From assembly GCF_003610255.1 (NCBI RefSeq), contig NZ_RAPS01000001.1, positions 2,480,001-2,544,000 on the forward strand: DNA of 64,000 bases, in the 5' to 3' direction. A program made the position numbers and the translations under genes. The stretch comes from Streptomyces sp. TLI_171 (GTDB lineage: Bacteria > Actinomycetota > Actinomycetes > Streptomycetales > Streptomycetaceae). The notes under the pieces were generated by a model. That model saw only the letters and a list, made by a program, of their open reading frames with translations, made no database searches and had not been told where the DNA came from. Below are positions 27,225-38,329 of this stretch, in pieces (positions within the stretch are counted from its first letter, which is position 1; every line of letters starts with the position of its first letter).

Positions 27225-27568
27225 CCATCACCGCATCTGCCACCCGGGTCGAACTGTTCTCCGGCCCCGGCTGGTCCCCGGTCTGCGACTGGGACCTGCT
27301 GGTCCCCGGCCGCGGTGTCGCCGTCCTGCTGCCCGACGGCCGCCAGGTCGCCGTGTTCCGCGACGGGAACGACCGCCTGTACGCCACCGACAACCGCGAC
27401 CCGTTCACCGGGGCGTACGTCCTGTCCCGCGGTCTGCTCGGCTCCACCGCCGACGGCCGGGTCTACGTCGCCTCGCCGCTGCTCAAGCAGCGCTTCGACC
27501 TGGTCACCGGGGAGTGCCTGGACGACGAGACCGTCCGGATCGCCGTGCACGCCGCCCGTTCCGTCTGA
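27221..27568 (+). CDS. nirD: Nitrite reductase [NAD(P)H], small subunit
   Basis: 115-residue Rieske-fold small subunit that partners NirB. It contains VCDWDLLVPGRGVAVLLPDG and DNRDPFTGAYVLSRGLLGS, the segment that in Rieske proteins carries the cluster. The cysteine and histidine ligands are missing, as is normal for NirD, so it binds no iron-sulphur cluster. It starts in the ATGA overlap with nirB and is followed by a strong hairpin. Confidence 0.95.
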   Translation: MTITASATRVELFSGPGWSPVCDWDLLVPGRGVAVLLPDGRQVAVFRDGNDRLYATDNRDPFTGAYVLSRGLLGSTADGRVYVASPLLKQRFDLVTGECLDDETVRIAVHAARSV

Positions 27569-27642
27569 CCGGTCCATCCGACCCCGTCCGTCCGATCCGC
27601 CCCGTCCGGCGGCGAGCCCGACCGCTCGCCGCTGCCCATCGG

Positions 27643-27680
27643 CCCCGCCGCCCCGTCCTCCCGCAGACGGGGCGGCGGGG
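27643..27680. terminator. Bidirectional terminator between nirBD and the SGNH hydrolase
   Basis: Perfect 15-bp stem CCCCGCCGCCCCGTC / GACGGGGCGGCGGGG around an 8-nt loop. It abuts the stop codon of the converging hydrolase gene and lies 75 bp after nirD. Confidence 0.85.
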
Positions 27681-28616
27681 TCAGTGCTGCCCGAGCGCTG
27701 CCAGCACCACCGCTGCCATGCCCTGTTCCCCGCGGGCGTTCGGGTGGATGGGCGCCAGACCCGGTGCGGCGCCCAGGGGTTCGATCCAGCGCTCGCCCTC
27801 GCCGGCGCACATGTCGTGGCCGTCGAAGGCCGCGTAGGTGTCCACGAAGGCCACGCCCGCGGTCTCGGCCCGCTGCCGGAGCATCGCGTTCAGCTGCTGC
27901 TCCTGCTGCGCGACGAAGCCCACGTCGGCGGTCGCGATGCCGTCGCCAAGCGTCTCGGCGCAGCGGGTCGGATCCTGCGGCAGCAGGGCCGGGTAGCCGA
28001 CCAGCAGGACCCGGGCCTGCGGTGCCCGCTGCTTGATCTGCTCCAGCGCGGAGCCGAGCCGCGCCCCGGCGGCGTCGAGCTTCCGCTGGACCTCACCCCG
28101 CCCCGTCCCGGTGGTGTAGTACGACCGGCAGGGTGCCTCGCTGCTCTGACCGCTGAAGCTGTTCCGGAGGTTCTCGATCGCGCAGCGGCCCAGGACGTCC
28201 ATGAACCCGGCGTCGTTGCCGCCGATGCCGACCGTCACCAGCCGGGTGCTCGCGCCGATCGCGTCGAGCTGCGCCGGGTTCACGCCCTTGTCGGTCTGTT
28301 GAGCAGTCGTCAGGTCGCTGGTCCGGGCTCCGCTGCAGCTGACGTCGGTGAAGTCCTTCAGGCCGAGCTGCTGGGCCACCAGCGCCGGGTAGTTGACGCC
28401 GGAGCGACCGCAGCCCTGCGGCGATCCGCCCTGGGGCGGGATCCGCAGCCCGGAGGTGTAGGAGTCGCCGAGGGCCACGTACGGCCCGGTGACCGGGGAC
28501 GCGGACGGGCTCGGCGACACCGAGTCACGGTCGGGGTCGGGTGCGGGCTTCGCTCCGCTGCACCCGGCGAGGCCGACCAGGGCCGCCGCGGTGGCGGCCA
28601 GCAGTCGGCGGCGCAC
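27681..28616 (-). CDS. SGNH/GDSL hydrolase lipoprotein
   Basis: 311-residue extracytoplasmic esterase or lipase. A short signal sequence ends in a lipobox (VGLAGC at about 14-19), followed by a Ser/Pro linker. The four SGNH blocks are visible: VALGDSYTSG (Ser), SCSGARTSDL with its glycine, VGIGGNDAGF (Asn) and IHPNARGEQGM (catalytic His, three residues after a probable Asp equivalent position). Four to six cysteines suggest disulphides, as in Streptomyces lipases of this family. It starts with GTG immediately after the stop of the PAC2 gene, so the two are coupled. Confidence 0.88.
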   Translation of the reverse strand: MRRRLLAATAAALVGLAGCSGAKPAPDPDRDSVSPSPSASPVTGPYVALGDSYTSGLRIPPQGGSPQGCGRSGVNYPALVAQQLGLKDFTDVSCSGARTSDLTTAQQTDKGVNPAQLDAIGASTRLVTVGIGGNDAGFMDVLGRCAIENLRNSFSGQSSEAPCRSYYTTGTGRGEVQRKLDAAGARLGSALEQIKQRAPQARVLLVGYPALLPQDPTRCAETLGDGIATADVGFVAQQEQQLNAMLRQRAETAGVAFVDTYAAFDGHDMCAGEGERWIEPLGAAPGLAPIHPNARGEQGMAAVVLAALGQH

Positions 28617-29558
28617 CTACTCGGCGCCGCGTTCGTGTTCGGCCAGGAACTCCTCGAAGCGCCGGCCGAGCTCGTCCGCCGACGGGAGGTCGGTGGCCTC
28701 GGCGAGCAGGCTCTCGCGGTCGACGGCGCCGGAGACCGCGTCGTACTGACCCTCCATGCCCTGGATCGCGGAGCGCAGTTCGCCGTCCCCGTCGGAGAGC
28801 TGGTCCTCGATCTCGGCGTAGACCTCGTTGACCCGGGTGCGCAGCTCACTTCCCGGCAGCACCAGGCCGGTCGCGGACTGGACGGCCTCCAGGATCGCCA
28901 CCGCCGCGGCCGGGTAGGCCGAGCGCGCGATGTAGTGCGGGACGTGGGCGGCGAAGCCCAGCACGTCGTGCCCGGCCTCGGCGAGCCGGTACTCGACCAG
29001 CGCCTGGGCGCTGCCGGGCACCTGGGCCTGGTCGAACCACTTGGGGTGGCCGGCCGCGAGGTCGACGCGGTTGCCGTGCGGGGTGAGACCGACCGGACGG
29101 GTGTGCGGGACCCCCATCGGGATGCCGTGGAAGGAGACCCCCAGCCGGACCTCGAACCGCTCCACCAGGTCTGCGACGGCCGCCGCGAACAGCTCCCACT
29201 CGGTGTCCGGCTCGGGGCCGGTGAGCACCAGGAAGGGCGCGCCCACCGAATCGCGCACCAGTTGGAGCAGGATCTCCGGCGGCTCGTAGTCCGTCCAGCT
29301 CTCGCGGTCGAAGGTCATCGGGGGGCGCCGGGCCCGGTAGTCGACCAGGCGATCGTGGTCGAAGCGGGCGACGACCTGCGGCGAACCGTGCTCCAGCAGG
29401 TGCGCCACGACCTGGCCGCCCGCCTCGCCGGCGTCCATGAAGCCCTCGAAGTGGTACAGCAGCACCAGACCGGCCCCGGCCTCCGCGGCGGCCCGGGCCG
29501 CCGCGAGGGCGGTCACACCCTGCGGTTCCAGCTCGTACAGCTCCTTGGGATCACGCAC
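28617..29558 (-). CDS. PAC2 family protein
   Basis: 313-residue cytoplasmic protein of the PAC2 (proteasome assembly chaperone 2-like, DUF2-type) family common in actinobacteria. Typical features are [20 protein letters not shown] near the N-terminus, [20 protein letters not shown], the region [15 protein letters not shown], and [20 protein letters not shown] followed by an acidic helical C-terminus. In archaea and eukaryotes PAC2 helps proteasome assembly; the bacterial role is not established. GTG at 29558 is taken as start ([12 protein letters not shown]). It is co-directional and contiguous with the SGNH hydrolase. Confidence 0.85.
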   Translation of the reverse strand: MRDPKELYELEPQGVTALAAARAAAEAGAGLVLLYHFEGFMDAGEAGGQVVAHLLEHGSPQVVARFDHDRLVDYRARRPPMTFDRESWTDYEPPEILLQLVRDSVGAPFLVLTGPEPDTEWELFAAAVADLVERFEVRLGVSFHGIPMGVPHTRPVGLTPHGNRVDLAAGHPKWFDQAQVPGSAQALVEYRLAEAGHDVLGFAAHVPHYIARSAYPAAAVAILEAVQSATGLVLPGSELRTRVNEVYAEIEDQLSDGDGELRSAIQGMEGQYDAVSGAVDRESLLAEATDLPSADELGRRFEEFLAEHERGAE

Positions 29559-30208
29559 AGCGCACCCAACCCCGTTCCGTCTCGTCGTCTCGGAATGCTT
29601 TCGGATCTGCTCTGTCCAGCGTGCGGCGGCTCGCCGACATTCCCACCCTCGCACGAGTCTTCACGCCGTCTCTCGAATCCTCTCACCTCTGGACAAAGCA
29701 CCTGGTCGTGGGCGTGGCACGCGGCCCGGGCGATACTGTGTGGAGGCGTCTCGGCGTGCCGAAAGGACCCGCGCGCCCTCGCTGGCGCGCCGCGAAGTGA
29801 CGCACCGCCTTCTGGCGGGTATCGTCCTCTCGCTGCCTCGCATCGTCGCGTCGTCGCGCCACGCCGTCTGTCACGTCGTGGGCCACGCCCCGGTCCGCTG
29901 CTCGGCCAGCCACTCATTGCGCACCTTGCCTTCACCTGGCCGCCTGCTTCGCTTCGTGATCTCGTTTCTCTCTCGGCCATCTCGCGGACGCACACTGTCC
30001 CGTCGCTCATCTCGCCGGATCGGTCCGTCGACCCGTGTCCGTACCGGCACCGCGCTGCCCGCCTCCGGGCTGCCGTCCCGCCGCACGCCCGAGCCTCTGG
30101 CGTAGCGCCCCCGGACGGTCGTTCCCCGGGGCCGGGGCGAACGACCACTGCCCTCGCGCCGCGAACCCGGCACGCGGGCCCCGACGACGCCGAAGGACCG
30201 AAGGATCC
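29559..30208. other. 650-bp region without a recognisable gene
   Basis: The stretch between the PAC2 and acetyltransferase starts is pyrimidine-rich on the plus strand (for example TCGTGATCTCGTTTCTCTCT at about 29956) and does not show Streptomyces-type coding bias in any frame. It contains a 7-bp GCGCGCC / GGCGCGC hairpin (29771-29790) and a possible -10 GATACT (about 29731). It could be a long 5' leader of the acetyltransferase gene, or hold a non-coding RNA. Confidence 0.5.
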
Positions 30209-30964
30209 GTGCCCGTACCCGTCACCCTCTACGGCCGCACCGTGCGGCTGGAGCCCCTCGCCGAGCACCACGCCGCGGCCCTGGCCCAGGCCGGCGCTGA
30301 GGACCGTACGACCTACGCCTTCACCCCTGTCCCGCACGGCCTCGAAGCCGCCCGGGACTACGTCGCGCGCGCCCTCGCCGACCAAGCGGCGGGCCGGTCG
30401 ATGCCGTTCGCCACGGTGAGCACCGCGGACAACCGGGTCGTGGGCTCGACCCGGTTCCTCGAACTGGACTACTGGCAGGGCCCGCTGATCTGGCCGCCCG
30501 CGCCCGGCGTGCCGTACGGCGACCCGCTGGAAGCGGTGCCGGACGCCGCCGAGATCGGAAACACCTGGCTGTCCCCGCGGGCCCAGGGCACCGGCATCAA
30601 CACCGAGGCCAAGCTGCTGATGCTGCGGCACGCCTTCGAGGTGTGGGGTGTGCAGCGGATCTCGCTGCGGGCCGATGCCCGCAACGCCCGCTCCCGGACC
30701 GCCATCGAGCGGCTGGGCGCCACCTCCGAGGGGGTGCGCCGGGCGCACTCGCGCGGCCTGGACGGCGTCGTCCGGTCGACCGCGTTCTACTCGATCCTGG
30801 ACGAGGAGTGGCCCGCCGTCCGGGACATCATCGAGCTGCGGATCGCCAACGCGACCTCGCCCAGCGCGCCGGATCCGGCGCCGCTCAACCAGGAGTGCCT
30901 TAGACACGGCAGCTCCCTGGTCGGCGAGCCGGTGATCGGCAGTTCGCTGATCCCGGCCGCCTGA
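30209..30964 (+). CDS. GNAT family N-acetyltransferase (RimJ/RimL-like)
   Basis: 251-residue acetyl-CoA-dependent acyltransferase of the RimJ/RimL branch. Visible are YGRTVRLEPLAEHHAAALAQ, VVGSTRFLELDYWQ, NTWLSPRAQGTGINTEAKLL, which supplies the acetyl-CoA pyrophosphate loop, and ISLRADARNARSRTAIERLG. The start is GTG (30209) with AAGGA 4-5 bases upstream. After about residue 225 the tail (ECLRHGSSLVGEPVIGSSLI) contains rare codons for this genome (CTT, AGA), so the native end may have been altered. Substrate unknown. A very strong terminator follows. Confidence 0.87.
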   Translation: MPVPVTLYGRTVRLEPLAEHHAAALAQAGAEDRTTYAFTPVPHGLEAARDYVARALADQAAGRSMPFATVSTADNRVVGSTRFLELDYWQGPLIWPPAPGVPYGDPLEAVPDAAEIGNTWLSPRAQGTGINTEAKLLMLRHAFEVWGVQRISLRADARNARSRTAIERLGATSEGVRRAHSRGLDGVVRSTAFYSILDEEWPAVRDIIELRIANATSPSAPDPAPLNQECLRHGSSLVGEPVIGSSLIPAA

Positions 30965-31004
30965 GAAGGCTGATCGGCCGCCGCTCCGGCGGTGGCCGCC
31001 CGGT

Positions 31005-31060
31005 GCCGGGCCGGGGGGGTGTTCGGGTGCCTCAGATGCCCGAACACCCCCCGGCCCGGC
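31005..31060. terminator. Very strong bidirectional hairpin
   Basis: A 22-bp stem with a single bulged G: GCCGGGCC + GGGGGGTGTTCGGG pairs with CCCGAACACCCCCC + GGCCCGGC around an 11-nt loop. It lies 40 bp after the acetyltransferase and 118 bp after the converging regulator gene. Confidence 0.88.
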
Positions 31061-31178
31061 CGGTTTCGGGCCCGGGTTACTTCGACGCACTGTCGAGTTT
31101 TCAAGGAGCCGGGGCACCACTCGTGGCTCCGCCCTCGTCGGGGCGGCTCTCAGCGGGGCGGGCCTCGTCGAGACGGAT

Positions 31179-31493
31179 CTAGTCGGGGCGGGTGTCCGAG
31201 CCGGCCGCCTCCGCGGCGGCGGCCAACTGCTGGAGTGCCGCGAGGTGGGCCGCCAGTGCGGCGCGGCCCTGCGCGGTCGCGGCCAGCCACGTCCGCGGGC
31301 GCTTCCCGACGTAGCCCTTGCGGGCCCGCAGGTAGCCGATGGTCTCCAGCCCGGCCGCAGTCTTGCTCAGCACCGAGTCGGAGACCTGGCAGTAGTCGCG
31401 GACCACCGAGAACTCGGCCTCCTGGCAGCCGCTGAGGAATGCCAGGACGGTGAGCTTGGTGGGCTGGTGGAGTATCGGGTCGAGACCGTTCAC
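31179..31493 (-). CDS. Small winged-helix transcriptional regulator
   Basis: 104-residue single-domain DNA-binding protein: GLDPILHQPTKLTVLAFLSG, then VRDYCQVSDSVLSKTAAGLE (recognition helix), then the wing YLRARKGYVGKRPRTWLAAT and a C-terminal Ala-rich dimer helix. This is the MarR/PadR-like regulator that Streptomyces often pairs with a membrane protein. The start is GTG 31493. It lies 10 bp after the membrane protein gene on the same strand, which points to a joint operon and control of its partner. Ligand unknown. Confidence 0.85.
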   Translation of the reverse strand: MNGLDPILHQPTKLTVLAFLSGCQEAEFSVVRDYCQVSDSVLSKTAAGLETIGYLRARKGYVGKRPRTWLAATAQGRAALAAHLAALQQLAAAAEAAGSDTRPD

Positions 31494-31503
31494 TGTGCGC
31501 TGC

Positions 31504-32016
31504 TCATGCTCTGCTCCTCGCTGCGGCGGTTGAGAGGTGTCGGTTGAAGCGGGCGATGACGACCCAGTGGGCCAGACCGCCGGCGGCGCCCGCCGCCGAT
31601 ATCGCCCAGCCCTGGTCGCCCGTGGCGAGCCAGGCGCCGAGGCCTGCCAGGGCGGCCGCCAGGACGATCGGACCGAGCGTGCGCAGTGCCTGCTCCGAGG
31701 CCCCGCCCTCGACCAGGCGGGCGACCCCGCCTGCGCGCACCGCGGCCCGCAGTATCGGCGCGACCAGCAGCACCAGACCGAGCGCGCACAGCGGTATCAG
31801 CCACAGCACCTGGTGCTGGTAGCTCTGCCCGATCGCCGCGCCGTAGGCGGCGAAGGCCGCGCCCACGCCCGGCCCGTACCACCACGGCAGCGGGACCGGC
31901 CGCGCGGCGGCGGTGCGCGCCCGCCCGGCGAGGGCCAGTGCCTCGGCGGGCGTCAGGCTCGCGCCTGCCTCGGCCCCCGCGGGCCCGCCGCTTGTGAACT
32001 GCTTGTCGTCGGCCAT
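31504..32016 (-). CDS. Membrane protein co-transcribed with winged-helix regulator
   Basis: 170-residue protein with a soluble N-terminus (about 1-40) and four hydrophobic helices (about 45-65, 70-92, 114-135 and 138-155), including VLWLIPLCALGLVLLVAPIL and TLGPIVLAAALAGLGAWLAT. I recognise no characterised family. The ATG at 32016 gives MADDKQFTSGGPAGAEAGAS. Upstream lies an AT-richer promoter region (about 32030-32115, containing CACTTTCCAGTGCGGAAAGT-like dyad sequence on the minus strand). Confidence 0.75.
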   Translation of the reverse strand: MADDKQFTSGGPAGAEAGASLTPAEALALAGRARTAAARPVPLPWWYGPGVGAAFAAYGAAIGQSYQHQVLWLIPLCALGLVLLVAPILRAAVRAGGVARLVEGGASEQALRTLGPIVLAAALAGLGAWLATGDQGWAISAAGAAGGLAHWVVIARFNRHLSTAAARSRA

Positions 32017-32145
32017 GCATACCCCCGAGCGGACGTACCGTCGGATCCGGCCTGCCGCCGGATCAAGTGCTGCCACCATGGCACATACTTTCCGCACTGG
32101 AAAGTGATTTTCGACGGACCGTCAGGAGATGGTCGACGGTGCTGC

Positions 32146-32652
32146 TCAGCAGCGCGGATCGATCTCCTGGAAGGAGGCGTAGTGGTCCGCCGTCCAGTAC
32201 TGCTCGCCCGCAACGCCGGTGACGACCCGTCGGGTGCCCCGGTCGTCCGATCCCGGCGTGACCACGGTGAACTCGTGGTAGTAGCCGTTGTTCTGGCGCG
32301 GCAGCCGGCTCTCCCGGTTCTCGAAGACGATGCCGTCCGAGCGGTACGGGTAGGGGCCGCCCTTGGCGATCAGACCGAGGGTGTCGAGGGCCTGCGCGGG
32401 CAGTTTGCTGCGGCAGACGTCCGCCAGGGATCCGCTGACGGGCACCCAGGTGGTCCCGGCGGTGGGCGACTTCGCGGGTGCGGAAGGCTTGGGCGCGCTC
32501 GCGGTGCCGCTCCGGGTCGCGGCCGGGGAGGCCGGGGCGGAGGCGGACGTGGCGGCGCTCGGGCTGCCCGAGCCGTCCCCGCAGCCCACCAGGGCGGTCA
32601 GCCCCAGGAGTACCAGGGCGGCGAGACTGATCGGGCGGTTTCGGCTGCTCAT
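32146..32652 (-). CDS. Guanyl-specific ribonuclease of the RNase Sa/F1 family, lipoprotein
   Basis: 168-residue protein. A signal sequence (SLAALVLLGLTALVGC) ends in a lipobox, followed by a Ser/Ala/Pro linker to about residue 70. The last 95 residues match RNase Sa closely in pattern: VCRSKLPAQALDTLGLIAKG, DGIVFENRESRLP, YYHEFTVVTPG (general-base Glu), RGTRRVVTG (Arg) and WTADHYASFQEIDPRC (catalytic His). The two cysteines can form the family's disulphide. Known RNase Sa enzymes are released free; here a lipid anchor is predicted. No barstar-like inhibitor gene is adjacent. Confidence 0.85.
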   Translation of the reverse strand: MSSRNRPISLAALVLLGLTALVGCGDGSGSPSAATSASAPASPAATRSGTASAPKPSAPAKSPTAGTTWVPVSGSLADVCRSKLPAQALDTLGLIAKGGPYPYRSDGIVFENRESRLPRQNNGYYHEFTVVTPGSDDRGTRRVVTGVAGEQYWTADHYASFQEIDPRC

Positions 32653-32771
32653 GGCCCCAGCTTGCCGCACCGGCTCACCCGGACGGCGCAGGGCCACGCG
32701 TGCGTCGCGCCGGCCGGAAATGCCGCCAGGGCGGGACCGGACGCCATTGTCCGTTCCCGCCCCGGCTGCTT

Positions 32772-32829
32772 CGTACGGCGGCTCTCCTGCGCCGAGCTCC
32801 GCCGTACGCCCCTCCCCTACGGAGGGGTG
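32772..32829 (-). terminator. Alternative hairpins downstream of ppdK
   Basis: Two stems that share bases: CGTACGGCGG / CCGCCGTACG (10 bp, 32772-32808) and CGCCCCTCC / GGAGGGGTG (9 bp, 32807-32829). They lie 27-84 bp after the ppdK stop and separate it from the ribonuclease gene. Confidence 0.65.
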
Positions 32830-32855
32830 CGTTCAGTGAACCGCGCCGCTTCGTG

Positions 32856-35564
<2,709 letters not shown>

Positions 35565-36130
35565 GGGTCGCTCTCCTCGCACACGGTTGCCCTGACGCCG
35601 GAGAACATACCCATTTCGAAGGCCGTCCAGGGGGGCGAGTAGCTCGTACGAGCTGCTCGACGGGCGATTGGCCAGCAGATCTAAAGCCCCGACGGACGTT
35701 TGCCTGCGTTGTTGAAATCGTCCGAGTGACGCTAGCGATGCTTCAAGAAGTGAACACATCGCCACATCGAGCTCACACGAACCGGACACACAGTGACGGC
35801 GTTCGCCCCACCGCGTTTCCCCGGCTTGATTTCCTGCAGTCAGCCTCGGCGATCCGCCCGACGACCCGTTCGGGAAGCGATCCCGACTTGTACACCTTGG
35901 CGAAGTCCGCTGACCGACTGTCACTCGCCACGATATGTGGCCAGCGTCACGGGCGCATCTCAGCTGTCGGGCCCAGCAGGGCTACGCCGCGCGTCGCTTT
36001 CCGTTGATGATCCCGTCGCTCTGCGTTGACAAAATTTGCCTAAAAGGAGCCCAACTGTCCAGCTTGGACAATCCGGCTGGGACGTCGCGGCCAGAGGTGA
36101 ATCGCGGCCCGATTCGACAGACCGTACAGA
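35565..36130. other. 566-bp region upstream of ppdK; no gene
   Basis: Relatively AT-rich for this genome (for example GTTGACAAAATTTGCCTAAA at about 36025). It contains a 15-bp dyad TGTCCA-GCT-TGGACA (36056-36070) close to the dus stop, and must carry the ppdK promoter. No frame shows coding bias. Confidence 0.55.
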
Positions 36131-37318
36131 TCATCCGCCAGAGGTGTCCGATTCGGCGTCTTCGCCGAGCTTGGCGCACTCGTACGGATCGTCCAACCAG
36201 CCCTCGGGCAGGACCACCCGGTTGTTGCCGCTGGTTCGGCCGCGCGGGCCGTCCGCGCCGATCGGCCAGCTCTGCTCCTGGTCGACCAGGGCGAGCGTCT
36301 CGGCCAGCTCGACCAGCGAACTGGCGCTGGCGAGCTTGACCCGCAGTTCGGAGCCGACCGAGAAGCCCTTGGTGTACCAGGCCACGTGCTTGCGGAAGTC
36401 GATCACGCCGCGGGCCTCGTCGCCGAGCCACTCTCCCAGCAGCTGGGCGTGCCGCACCATGGCGTGGGCCACGTACGCGAAGGTCGGGCGGGCGTAGTCG
36501 ACGTCGCCCTCGAAGATGGACACCAGGTCCTTGAACAGCCACGGCCGGCCCAGGCAGCCACGACCGACCACCACGCCGTCGCAGCCGGTCTCGCGCATCA
36601 TCCGCACCGCGTCGTCGGCGGACCAGATGTCTCCGTTGCCGAGTACCGGGATGCCCGCCGGCACGGACTCGCGCAGCCGGGCGATGGCCGACCAGTCCGC
36701 GGTGCCGCCGTAGTGCTGGGCCGCCGTACGACCGTGCAGGGCGATCGCGGCCACGCCCTCCTCGGCGCCGATCCGGCCGGCGTCGAGGAACGTGAGGTGG
36801 TCGTCGTCGATGCCCTTGCGCATCTTCATGGTCACCGGGAGGTCGCCCGCGTTGGCGACGGCCTGCCGCAGGATGTCGCGCAGCAGGTTGCGCTTGTACG
36901 GCAGGGCCGACCCGCCGCCCTTGCGGGTCACCTTGGGGACGGGGCAGCCGAAGTTGAGGTCGATGTGGTCGGCCAGCCCTTCGGCCGAGATCATCCGCGC
37001 CGCCTTGCCGACGGTCTCCGGGTCGACGCCGTACAGCTGGATCGAGCGGGGCTTCTCGCTCGGGTCGAACTTGATCAGCTGCATGGTCTTGGCGTTGCGC
37101 TCGACCAGGGCCCGGGTGGTGATCATCTCGGAGACGTACAGGCCCCGTCCGCCGCTCTGCTCCCGGCACAGGGTGCGGAAGGGGGCGTTGGTGATGCCGG
37201 CCATCGGCGCCAGCACCACTGGGGGCCACACCTCCATGGGCCCGATGTTCAGCGGGGCGAACTCCGGCGCGTCGGGTGCTGCCGGGGCTGCCTGGGCGGA
37301 GTCGGGCGTGGTGGTCAT
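36131..37318 (-). CDS. dus: tRNA dihydrouridine synthase
   Basis: 395-residue flavoenzyme that reduces uridine to dihydrouridine in tRNA D-loops. The FMN barrel shows VVLAPMAGITNAPFRTLCRE, LNFGCPVPKVTRKGGGSAL (catalytic Cys), ALHGRTAAQHYGG and PVLGNGDIWSADDAVRMM. The C-terminal helical domain follows. A DusB-like subclass fits the NFGCP and HGRT patterns. The ATG is preceded by GAGGATC at a 9-base distance. It lies upstream of ppdK on the same strand but 566 bp away. Confidence 0.95.
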   Translation of the reverse strand: MTTTPDSAQAAPAAPDAPEFAPLNIGPMEVWPPVVLAPMAGITNAPFRTLCREQSGGRGLYVSEMITTRALVERNAKTMQLIKFDPSEKPRSIQLYGVDPETVGKAARMISAEGLADHIDLNFGCPVPKVTRKGGGSALPYKRNLLRDILRQAVANAGDLPVTMKMRKGIDDDHLTFLDAGRIGAEEGVAAIALHGRTAAQHYGGTADWSAIARLRESVPAGIPVLGNGDIWSADDAVRMMRETGCDGVVVGRGCLGRPWLFKDLVSIFEGDVDYARPTFAYVAHAMVRHAQLLGEWLGDEARGVIDFRKHVAWYTKGFSVGSELRVKLASASSLVELAETLALVDQEQSWPIGADGPRGRTSGNNRVVLPEGWLDDPYECAKLGEDAESDTSGG

Positions 37319-37501
37319 GCGCGGCAGATCCTCAAACGGGTAGGGCCGGGGCGGCGGGCTTCCGGACACTCCATTCTCCCCCACCCGCCGACCCGCCCCG
37401 GCGAGGGCTTGGAGACCGCGGGACCAGGGGTACGGGACCAGGCGTATTAGGGGGTGGGAGGTGGGCCGGGCCCGGCGGGATCGGTGGGGTGGGGGCGGGG
37501 G

Positions 37502-38329
37502 TCAGTGCTCGTCGTCCCGGTTGATGGTCACGGTGCCGGAGCCGGAGGTGACGTCGAGCACCCGGGCGGAGCCCGACCCCTGGACGGACGGGTCGATCTG
37601 TTGGCGGCCACCGGCGGTGCTGAGGTCGGTCCGGTAGCGGTTGCCGTCGTCCGGGACCTGCAGGACGAGGTTTCCGGACGCCAGGCGGGCCGTCACGGAC
37701 TCGGGAGCGCGGTCGTACTGGAGGGTGATCGGGCCGGAGCCGCTCATCGCCCGGACGGGGCCGCTGACCCGCCTCAGTTCGACCTGTCCGGAGCCGGTGT
37801 CCGCCGAGACGGCGCCGGCGATGTCCACGATCTCCGTCCGCCCGGAACCGTTGCGGGAGTGGATCTCGGTGGCCGGTGGGACTTGGATCTCCACGGCGAC
37901 CGTGCAGCCGACCAGCGCACGCACGCCGGCCCCCGGGCAGCCGACGGCTATCGCGAGCGTGCCGGTCTCGACCTGCTCGCTGACGGTGGGCCTGATCAGC
38001 GACCAGCCGACGTGCTCGGTCACGACCACGCGATCGGTACCGCCGGCCCGGACGCTGACCAGGGCCGGCCCCGAATCGATGTCGAGGCGGGTGATCGGCT
38101 GGAAGTACGTCTTCTCCTGGGTGGTCTCCCGCTGGGCCAGGGTGGCGCCGGTGGTCGCGGCCCCGGCCAGCAGCGTGACGACCAGGACCAGCACGCTGAC
38201 GATCCGCCAACTCCGGCGCTCGCGGGGGCCCGGCTCGGCCGGACCCGCCGGGGCGAGGTCCGGGAGCCAGTGGACGATGCGGCGCTCGGCGGCCGGGCCT
38301 GCCTCACCCCGGACGTCCTGACGGGTCAC
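37502..38329 (-). CDS. DUF4097-type membrane-anchored putative adhesin
   Basis: 275-residue protein. A short cytoplasmic N-terminus (about 1-45) is followed by one membrane helix (about 46-70; WRIVSVLVLVVTLLAGAATT) and an external beta-helix-like domain. That domain is made of short repeats such as SRNGSGRTEIVDIAGAVSAD, TGSGQVELRRVSGPVRAM and SGSGPITLQYDRAP, the DUF4097 pattern. The GTG start overlaps the response regulator stop by four bases, with GGAGGTG just upstream, so expression is coupled to the two-component genes. LiaF/LiaG-type neighbours of envelope-stress kinases look similar, suggesting an envelope role; that is inference. Confidence 0.85.
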   Translation of the reverse strand: MTRQDVRGEAGPAAERRIVHWLPDLAPAGPAEPGPRERRSWRIVSVLVLVVTLLAGAATTGATLAQRETTQEKTYFQPITRLDIDSGPALVSVRAGGTDRVVVTEHVGWSLIRPTVSEQVETGTLAIAVGCPGAGVRALVGCTVAVEIQVPPATEIHSRNGSGRTEIVDIAGAVSADTGSGQVELRRVSGPVRAMSGSGPITLQYDRAPESVTARLASGNLVLQVPDDGNRYRTDLSTAGGRQQIDPSVQGSGSARVLDVTSGSGTVTINRDDEH

